Assembly (NCBI GenBank): GCA_946894095.1
Contig: OX335655.1
Span: 930,001 to 994,000 of the forward strand
From: Incurvaria masculella
Lineage: Eukaryota; Arthropoda; Insecta; Lepidoptera; Incurvariidae
Length of the DNA: 64,000 nt
Reading direction: 5' to 3'
Positions 1 to 8,700 of this stretch are shown here, piece after piece. The notes under the pieces are model-generated. The model was not told where the DNA came from. It worked only from the letters and a program-made list of their open reading frames with translations, and searched no databases. The first letter of the stretch is position 1; every line of letters begins with the position of its first letter. Both the position numbers and the translations under genes were made by a program.

Positions 1-205
1 ATATGGATTCTGGTTCTTTGTTTTATTTTCTTTTAAAATGAGTGTCTAAACGATTTTTGAATTGATTGGTTGAGTTAGCATTAATTACGTCTTCGGGGAG
101 CTTGTTCCATATCTCTTCAAATCTTTTTGTAAATAAAAGTTTGCGCGTGTTGGTGTTATGTTCCGTGCAGTTGAGTTGCAAGACACGTCGCTGCATCGAG
201 TCCTA
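1..205 (-). mobile_element. LINE reverse-transcriptase C-terminal tail fragment
   Basis: Read on the minus strand, this stretch encodes the tail typical of CR1/Jockey-type LINE polyproteins, with the signature EEIWNKLPEDVINANS followed by a short Phe-Lys-Asn-Arg-Leu segment. Upstream of it on the same strand is an RRVLQL-like segment. The fragment continues beyond the left edge and no catalytic domain is visible. It is a remnant, not a host gene. Confidence 0.55.
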
Positions 206-428
206 GGAGCCACCCTGGCATTATATATATATGCGAACAATACTATGCACGCAAGACCTTATTTTTGAAATACTGGCGTACCCTGCTGAGAACTGCCAGC
301 TTCCTCAATACGAGTTTCGCTTTATCTTCCATGCGTAAGGTTGACACCGAGTAACTCAATACGATCGTCAGCATGCGGAGTTGTACCCTGGAAGGTCGGA
401 GCTGCAGTGAACGTTGTTTGTTTACTTT

Positions 429-1068
429 GCAGTAGCCATGCCCTAGTGACGCTTAGGGCCGAGTGCACGAAAGGACAAAAAAAAAAGTTTCTAGTCATGC
501 GACTAGAAACTCTTTCATGAGAAACTCTTTCAAGAATTTCCTGATTACTTTTCGTTGCGATGCGAGCAAGTGCTCGATATTTTACTTGCAAGATACTAGG
601 TATTTTGCTCGCATGAAAGCAGACATTTTGGAGACCCCATCTAAAAACGTTTTCCAAACTCTTCGGCTGAGATAAATAGTTGTAACAGAAACTAAGACTT
701 ACGAAAATTTGTACTTTGTGACATCAATTTGCATTGCTTTGAGATTTCGTCCATACAAAATGTGTCAACGTGACGTCACAAAGTACTACTTTTCGTTAGC
801 CTTAGTTTCTGCTACGACTATTTATCTCAGCCTTCGAGTCTAACGATGAGGTGCCGCATATCCTCCACCTCACTCTGGCTTGCGGTCCGGTTACTCCTCT
901 ATGGTTAGCAGCACGGACATGAAATGTTCAAACACGTCACTTTTGGTGAACCGTATGGAGTTCCTTCCACACTGTCCATAAAAATTGACGTGTTTGATCA
1001 TATGTTGATTTTTATTTTTTGTCCTTTCGTGCATTCGGCCCTAAGCTCTACTAGGGCATGGCTACTGC
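429..1068. mobile_element. Foldback-type DNA element, outer inverted repeats
   Basis: The left arm at about 429-482 (gcagtagccatgcccta...) reappears inverted at about 1014-1068 with scattered mismatches; both arms run inward into an A-rich stretch. This looks like a decayed non-autonomous DNA transposon about 640 bp long. A smaller MITE (665-832) lies inside. No coding capacity is evident. Confidence 0.45.
665..832. mobile_element. Small MITE with ~65-bp inverted repeats
   Basis: The sequence from ggctgagataaatagt at 665 is repeated inverted, ending at 832. The arms are about 65 bp and differ at several positions. The bases ttc flank both ends (662-664 and 833-835), which suggests a 3-bp target duplication. 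It is nested in the larger foldback element at 429-1068. Confidence 0.6.
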
Positions 1069-1184
1069 ACTCGGGGTTGGTTCCTAAGAAGGAAATTCCT
1101 CAACGGTTAACAGTATAGACATGAAAGGTTGGATACATATTTAATGTGACAGCCCGTTTTAAGTTTCACAATGACACAGAGCCC

Positions 1185-1385
1185 CCAGGGTTGGATTCCG
1201 AATGACGAAGGACCCGTTTAACGATGAACAGCATAGGTACAATACACCTATCCAGCGGCAATCCATGTTCTCCATCCAGGTCAACGTATAAGGAACGTCC
1301 TGGCATGGCATCTAGTACCAATGTAGTGTGTTAGACTAATATCGGACGGTCAGTACGGTATTAGCCATCCATTTCCCCCATGTTC
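1185..1385 (+). repeat. Degenerate lepidopteran SINE copy
   Basis: Recognisable blocks of the SINE seen many times in this window: a Lys/Gly-free non-coding body containing ccatccaggtcaa, ctggcatggcatctagt and the tail ggtattagccatccat. It is diverged, and the tRNA-related head is not clear here. Confidence 0.4.
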
Positions 1386-1389
1386 TAAT

Positions 1390-2082
1390 GTTTCCAAAAA
1401 TTTCTAGCGAAAATAAAAAAAAAAACAATAGTGGTGAACATTAATAAACAAATAATAAACTTTTTAATAGGTAAATCAAACCCATCAGTCTATCACATCA
1501 TGCAATTTATGTATATATGATGTGAAAGCTTACTGTGAGATTTACCTGTGTAAATAAAGAAGTAACACTAAGAAAAAATTATATGTATTCCATGCAATAA
1601 ATTTTAAATCCAATAAATTATAATACAGGAACATTAATTGTATAATGTAAAAAATAATGGGTTTCATTCAATTTAAAGCTCAATTTCTTCTTTTTAGAGC
1701 ATAAATAAAATCCAGTTTTAAAAAAAATATTTGTTTCATATGAAACATTGTTAAGTACGACATTATTTATTTGTTATGCAGGCACATAATCTCTTAAAAA
1801 TATGTAATTGTGCAATAGAGCTATTTGACATATGAATTTATAAAAAAACGTAAATTCGGACAACCCTAATTATAATGTATGTAAGGAGTTGGCAACTGGT
1901 AGCGACAGCAACTAAAATGCAGTATCGATACAAAGTCTATTGAAGCATTAGCTCGGAACTCGCGCAACAACTTGTAGAATTCCTTGAGTAGAAAGTCGAG
2001 TACCTAATGAATCAACTCCGCGGTGCCGTGACCTCGTCTCCGTTCGGCTTGGCCTGGACAAAGTTTTAAGAAGTTAGCGTAC
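1390..2082. other. AT-rich stretch, no feature seen
   Basis: Very AT-rich DNA without a convincing coding frame, repeat boundary or RNA gene. Because the exon ending at 2083 is followed on the minus strand by a GT donor, this is most likely the start of that gene's first intron. Confidence 0.4.
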
Positions 2083-2208
2083 CTGTATGCTGGCTCGCTT
2101 CACTTCGATGTACAGCCAGTTATCGGTGGAGAAGGCGATGGCCAGGAGCGCCGCGGCGACAATAGCCGAGATGGTCGCTATGGACAGCGTCACCGCCGAG
2201 CAAGGCAT
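2083..2208 (-). CDS. First coding exon of a claudin/PMP22-like tetraspan membrane protein (partial)
   Basis: A 42-codon exon starting at the ATG at 2208 (minus strand) and ending at 2083 before a gtacgct donor, in phase 0. The product begins MPCSAVTLSIATISAIV, continues through an Ala/Ile/Leu-rich first transmembrane helix (about residues 5-28) and ends with FSTDNWLYIEVKR, where Trp lies just outside the helix. A first helix followed by a W-containing extracellular loop is typical of claudin, stargazin and PMP22-type four-helix proteins, so the protein probably acts at the plasma membrane. The upstream side (2209-2420) is CpG-rich, as expected of a promoter and 5' UTR. The remaining exons lie beyond the left edge. 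The exact subfamily cannot be decided from 42 residues. Confidence 0.5.
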
Positions 2209-2665
2209 CTTGGAGCTGCGCGTAACACGAAAGGAGTCACTATCACTTGTGGCAGCTTCACCTGCTGCTCATCTTCCACACGCGACGCTTGATACACCCA
2301 CGGTCTACACTCGAACGAATGCGGTCATCGCCTTCGCCGCGTCCGCTCGTACGCAACACGTTGACCCGCTCGCTGTGTTCGAAACGTAATGAAAAAAAAC
2401 TTTCGAAATCGCCGCGTGCGCTGCTGGCTCGCCACTGACGCCACCTTGTGGTGGAAAATTATACTGCGTGCGGGTAACATTGCCAGCCATGAGTATTCTA
2501 ACGTGCCAGTGATAAAATTGCAGCGTTGCCGATCACTCCCCGATTCCTCGAATCGCAGGGATTTTGAATTCATGCGGGGTAAATTGTTTTCTCGGTGCTT
2601 TTTGTTTTGCTCATTCGAAAAATATGACGAACATTGAAGCAATGGGGAAAACTTTTGATTTCATC
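2209..2665 (-). promoter_or_regulatory. CpG-rich 5' flank of the claudin-like gene
   Basis: GC- and CpG-rich sequence directly upstream of the ATG at 2208 on the minus strand, contrasting with the AT-rich surroundings. It likely holds the 5' UTR and promoter. No TATA box or initiator could be fixed by eye. Confidence 0.3.
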
Positions 2666-2669
2666 TTTT

Positions 2670-2850
2670 CCCGAAAGTTGTTTAGACCAGGTGTCATGCC
2701 AGGTCTTCCTTTTATGACGGATTATGTTTCATTGCCGTTTCGATCATCTTTCATCCAATGCAACTGCCCCCATCCAGGCAGACTTAACCCTACCACCTAT
2801 TAAGCAGGGAAGGAGCTTGAGAGTTTGATATGGGTTCCGAACCATGGTAA
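2670..2850 (-). repeat. Partial SINE copy
   Basis: Body of the window's common SINE (gtgccatgccagg-like block, catccaatgc, cctaccacctat, ggttccgaaccatgg) with the tRNA-like head missing. Homology with the better copies at 20325 and 22178 is visible over about 180 bp. Confidence 0.6.
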
Positions 2851-3264
2851 GAGGAAATGTTTTAATTTAGATGTTCTTTGACATGGTGTGTTTTGTGTTT
2901 AGTATGTCATCGATTTGGCGGCAGGAGGCGGAATCGGGCGGTGCAAAACCTCATAGGATCGCTCAATTTGACAAATAAATGTAATAACAAACAGCTTATG
3001 TGTGTTTTTGTAGAACATAATTTTGTTTTACTTCTCTTTTTGCAATCTCTACCTGTAAGACAAGTAACCAAAATATGCAGGTCACTAATATTTTTCACGA
3101 TTTCTAATGGAATGTTTTGCTTATTTTAGCGCAATTTTACACTTATGGCGCCGACAATATCCCTGTACTTTAACTAATCTAGCTCTTTTAACATTATTAA
3201 GTTTCTTTCTTAGGGATATATGTCAAACAGTTGACATGAACATTGAAGGAACCGGTATAAAATC

Positions 3265-3960
3265 ATAATCTGGACTCCCGCGCAGGAATACGGATCCCGC
3301 AGGGATCAGCCTTAGGAAATATCTTGTTTTTAATATTTATTAATGACTTACCCTTCCATATTAAAATCGATGACGGAAAGGTCACCATATGTACTGATGA
3401 ATTATATGTTATAGTATGGGCGAAAACCTTTTGACTAGCTAGAAGAGAAACTTATGAATGCAACACACAAATTTTCGCTGAAGCCCAAACATGCTTAGTA
3501 GGTTTCACGCTAGACCAACAACTTAATTGGAAGGCACACATTCACAAGATTTGTGATAAGTTAGGGCGTACAAGATACGTATTAAGAAATTTGCAACCAA
3601 TAGTATCAAGAAGCACTTTGAAAAATTGCTATTATGCATATTTTTTATTCTATCATGTCGTACGGTGTAATGCTCTGGAGAAAAACGGCTGACTCTGAAG
3701 GCATCCTAGTTCAACAAAAACGGGCTATTCGCATTTTGACTCTATCAAAATATAAAGAGTCTTGCAGAAATCTATTTAAATCACTCAAAATCCTCACACT
3801 AGTATCATTACATATCAGTGCTACATATATTCGAGGTGATAATGTATGTAAGATTTCATACCGACAAACGGTTCGCAGCATGAGTACATTACAAATTGCC
3901 GAAAAGAAAATTGTATAAAAAGTTGCCTCAGTCATTAAAAGCAATTCAAAATAATAATAT
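3265..3960 (+). pseudogene. Decayed LINE reverse-transcriptase fragment
   Basis: Conceptual reading in shifting frames gives RT landmarks: RIPQGSALGNILFLIFIND at about 3285, then a degraded active-site region (CTDELY, where LYADD-like residues are expected), then LVGFTLDQQLNWKAHI, and a C-terminal part around 3634-3918. Stops and frame changes show that it is dead. It belongs to the Jockey/CR1 group of non-LTR retrotransposons. There is no endonuclease part. Confidence 0.7.
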
Positions 3961-4192
3961 CTTTAACACACAAAACAGACCTTAATACAATGTAAAGGAA
4001 TATATTAATGACCATTTGGCAGAATAATATCAGTACAATTTGTATTTTTGTTGACTTAAATGATTTTTCGATGATTTATTTTATTTGATTTTTGTGATCA
4101 ACTTGAATGTTGATATATTAATTTTAATTTGTTGTAATTCTTAGAATGTTTAATATTTGATATTTCTGTTGAAAATATTGACCAATAATATA

Positions 4193-4698
4193 CAGGGTGT
4201 CCCGTAAGTAGTGGATCAAACGAATAGTGGGGATAGAAGAGGTCAGTGCCTATCAGAAACACCTACTTTAGATTCTAAGTCATTCCTAGTTTAGAAGTAA
4301 TTAATTTATTTCTGATTATTTTTAAATTTTCAGAATGTAAAATAAAAAAAATATGTTTAAAAAAAGTTCATAACTTTTTCTAATTTTTATTTAAATTTAT
4401 TGTTGCCGAATATCTTACCTTTTTAATAAAAATACATTTGCGTTCAACTAATACATTATTTTAAATTTTAAATATGTTTTTCGTAAAAAGTTTCAAATTT
4501 CAATAAATTCAACGCTAATTCCAACATTCCTGGTGCAAAAAAAATGTACTACCAAAAGTTTGCCCATAATATCAAAAACTTGTACACTTTATTGCGCTTC
4601 TAAAAAAGTATAATACCATTTTACTTTCATTTAAAAAAGTATTTTTTTCAAGTGAAGAACCGAAATGAGTGGTAATTTTCGAAATATCTGACTGCACA
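4193..4698 (+). repeat. Left terminal inverted repeat of the mariner element
   Basis: About 506 bp matching, in inverted orientation, 13359-13854, with small indels and scattered substitutions. It starts cagggtgtcccgtaag next to the target TA. Confidence 0.9.
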
Positions 4699-5288
4699 AT
4701 ATTCTAAGAAATATTAATATTATTTATCAGACACTTATTGTATGCTTGATGATAGTTCTGAAAATATTTAAAATACTGGTATTTGTGTAAAAACAAATTT
4801 TTACATGACAATCGACCATTATTTTGCCTGCAATTAAAATTAAATAGATTTTGTTAGTTCAAAATTTCAAATGGATTTTATTATGAATAAAAACAAAAAT
4901 GCCTGTTCTCTAATCCATTTATTCATCGACTACAACAAGTGCTCAAAATTTCTCCCACCAACCCGAATGCACAACCGACATCTTCTAATAAAATTTATTC
5001 TCAATCTTCTCAGCGCACGATGGTTATTTTTTACGATACCAGCTGTTGCTTTTAATTTTTGTCGTAACTCTAGCTCATTCAAATTTTCCTTTTCATACAC
5101 TGCTTCTTTAAAATATCCCCACAGGAAATAATCTAATGGGTTCAGATCCGGTGAGCGCGGTGGCCAGTGTAAAGTTCCTCCCCTCCCAATCCATCGATTG
5201 GGGTATGTCCGATTAAGATACTCTCTTACAATGCGCGAATTATGAGCGGGAGCTCCGTCATGCTGCAGCCACATTCTATCTTGGATAT

Positions 5289-5724
5289 TGTTGACGACAG
5301 CTTTAGTTTATAAGTGCATGCCTATGTATATTCACTAGATTTAGGTTGTACTTGTAGATGTATTTAGATATAGTTGCATATGCATTGTGACATGTTTTTA
5401 TGTGCATCCCTTCTCGCCTTCGTCGCCACCACCCGCGCAGACAGCGGGTGGGGGTGGCGGGCGCGGGAAGGGTGCGGCCGAATGCCGCGAGCGCACCCAG
5501 TCGCCGACGAAAGCCCGCCAGGGTAACAATACACATTTATTACGAGATAACAGTTTTTCATTTCAAAGTGATTAATTGAGTAATAGTGTGATAGACGCCG
5601 AAATAAGTAGTGGTCGCTACGCAGCTCCCTCCGAAAGCCTGCATCCTGCTTGCTGGTTGCCTTGTTGATAACGTCAGAAGACACAAGAACCACCGCACGA
5701 CGCGACGCGACGCCGATCGTAACA
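5289..5724 (+). repeat. 5' LTR of the BEL element
   Basis: 436 bp, TG...CA ends, with a GC-rich middle. Same sequence as 11698-12133 as far as can be read. Confidence 0.96.
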
Positions 5725-5749
5725 TTGGTCCTTCGAGCGCGGATCTGCG

Positions 5750-8700
5750 ATGTCGACAAGGGAGACCCGAAGCAGGACGAGAGCGGCAACCGAGGAGCCG
5801 CCGCCGCCGCTGCCTACCGACTCTGGCATGGCTGCGACCAGACACACCGACAACCTTACCGCCGGCGGCCCTACATCCGCCGGCGCCCCCGTATCACCGT
5901 GCGACCAGCTCAACTCGTCGGTCGCTACAGTGGTACCGACGCACACACCGACGAACCAAGCGACGCTGACACGTTCTGTCGCTGCATCGTCACGCCGCTC
6001 AAATGCTTCTACGGCGAGGCTTCGACGCCTTGAAGCAGAATATCAGGCCTCGCTGGAGCTAGCAGAGATGGAGATAAGAGCGGAACAAAGAACAAGGGCG
6101 CTGTTGCAGCAGAGAATAGAGATAGCCCGCGAAAAAGAGCGGCTCGAAGCAGATGACGCCGCGTCCCAACCGCTGTCCGGTGACGCCGCGGCGGAGAGAG
6201 GAGCGGGGGCAGAGATATCGTTCCCGCCAAACACTTGGCGGATCGACGCACCCGCCGCCGCCGTCGCTGCCATCGCATCTCGACCGCTACCCGATTCGGC
6301 GAGGGGAAGAGAGAAAGACGATGTCGCACCATTTTTTTATGGTCAGTCGCCCATACCCCTCGCCCCGCAGCCGGCCGCCGCAGTACCCGGCGTCGCATCT
6401 CGAGCGCTGCCAGATGTGGCGCATAGAACAAAAGGCGCTGTGGGTCGAATTCCGGCGCCGAGTGAACCCTCCGCGCCCCGCGCCCCGCCGGCCGCCACCG
6501 CCGCGAGCCGCGCTGCGTCCGATGTCATCGTAAGGCGCGCCGTCGCCGTCGCGCCGGCGGCGCCCGCCCTCGACGCCGAGCCGCCCGCCCAAGATAACGT
6601 CGCTGCACACGGAGGGCAGGAGCAGGTCCCGCTGGACCCGATTTCCTTGCTCGCCGCAGAACTGAAGAAACTTGCCGACCGACCGACTACTGCGCCGCTG
6701 AGACACCGGGATTTACCGTGCTTTTCGGGAGATCGGTCTGAATTCCTCGCATTCTTGGCGTCATATAGAGAGACGAACGCTACATATCCCTACAGTGCAG
6801 CAGAGAACATGTCGCGCCTGCGAGCTGCACTTGCGGGAAATGCGAGAGAAAGGGTTGACGCAATCCTTTCTACCTGCGGCGGTGACCCGGAAGAAGTGAT
6901 AGAGTGCCTCCAACGATTATACGGACGACCGGAAGACATTATCAACATAGTGATTAGAAAAGTGCTTCAGTTTCCGCCTCTGACCGACGGGGCGCATGGC
7001 ATGTTGGATGAGTACGCGTGTAAAGTACGCAACTGTCTGCGCCTTGTCCGACATTTCGAGAGCGCGTATATGGACAATCCACAGTTGATTTCCGGCGTGA
7101 TCGGTCGACTCACCCCGATGCTACGTGCGCGATACATGGATTACGCGACGCAGTTTGAGCACTCCGGGCAGCATAAACTGGAAATTTTGAGTGATTTCCT
7201 TTGTCAGGAAGCAGACAAAGCAGCGAAATTCCTGACGACGTCGTACGAGCAAGATATGCCCGCCGCGCATACGACGGCGAGAAACCGCCCTCCGCTCGCC
7301 ACCGCCCCCGAACGCGGCAGTGCCACCCCTCGTTATACCCACAGAGCGAACGCCACTGATACAGCAACATTTACACCGATATGCGAAGAATGTAAGAACC
7401 CACACGCGCTGCCTGACTGTGAACGATTCCAAGCACGTTCAGTGGATGAACGATGGCAGTTTATAAGAGATCGAAAGTGGTGTTTCAAATGCATAAGCGG
7501 GAAGCACCACTGGAGAAGCTGCCGCGCAAGGACATGTGGCGTACAGGGGTGCAGACGCCCGCACAATCGATTGCTTCACCAAGATCGACGAAGAGACACG
7601 CTAAATGACGATAAGACTAGTGTATCTCCCAAGGTCGATATGAACACAGCGACGATCAGCGCTTGTTGCGCAAAAGACACGGCGAGATACGCCTTCTTAA
7701 AAATAGCACCGGTGGTGGTGAAGGGCCCGCGCGGAACGTACGATACATATGCGCTTCTCGATGACGGGTCAACTATATCTTTAGTGGAGTCCATGGTTGC
7801 TGAAAAAGTGGGGGCAGAAGGCCCTCGGAAACCGTTGCGGCTCCATGGGATCGGAGGAGAGATGACGGGCACCGATTCGTCGCGGCGAGTGAACATACAG
7901 ATACGTGGCCGCCACGATGTCACCTGGTATGAGCTATCTGGTGCCCGTACAGTCGAAGCAATTGGTCTCGGCAGCCAAACTGTGGATTTCAGTGTGCTAA
8001 CGGACTGTGCACACCTAGAAAACATCAAAAGAGATCTCCTGTGCAAAGACGCCAGGCCGAAGATTCTAATTGGACAGGATAATTGGAATCTTCTGGTTTC
8101 ACGGGAAACACGCACGGGGCGCAAGAACCAGCCAGTTGCGGCGAAAACAGACCTTGGCTGGGTGCTGCATGGCTATCGCGGAGCGGCCACCCCCGTATTA
8201 ATGGCACGAACTTGCCATGTACGGGATAACGAAGACGATTTGGACCTTCACCGGCTCGTTAAAGATAGTTTCGAATTGGAATCGATTGGAATAATTCCTC
8301 GCAACCCTCGCAATGCCAAAGAAGATCGTGCGCTGGATATATTGAGAAATACGACCTTAAAAACGGAAACCAGGTACGAAGTTGGCCTATTGTGGAAGGA
8401 CGACTTCACGGATATGCCACCGAGTGAGCAGCAAGCCCTTACGCGCCTGAGAGGAGTAGAGAAAAAAATGTTAGCGGATAGAAACTACGAAACCGCATAT
8501 AGAAAAAACATGAAAGCTCTATTTGAGGCGGGTTACGCCGAAGCGTGTCCGCCAGGGCCACCAAACGATCCCGTTTGGTATCTGCCACATTTTGCTGTAA
8601 AGAATGCTAATAAGCCCGGAAAGCTGCGCATCGTGTTCGACGCCGCTGCCCGCATTGACGGAATATGCCTTAACGATAAGCTCCTCGTCGGCCCCGACCT

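Noticed and set aside
463..675. 70-codon ORF at the left end
   Set aside because: Falls in inverted-repeat DNA and ends in the MITE; no coding signature.
6009..6706. Several 120-140 codon ORFs antisense or out of frame in the BEL gag region
   Set aside because: High-GC shadows of the Gag-Pol frame with no recognisable content.
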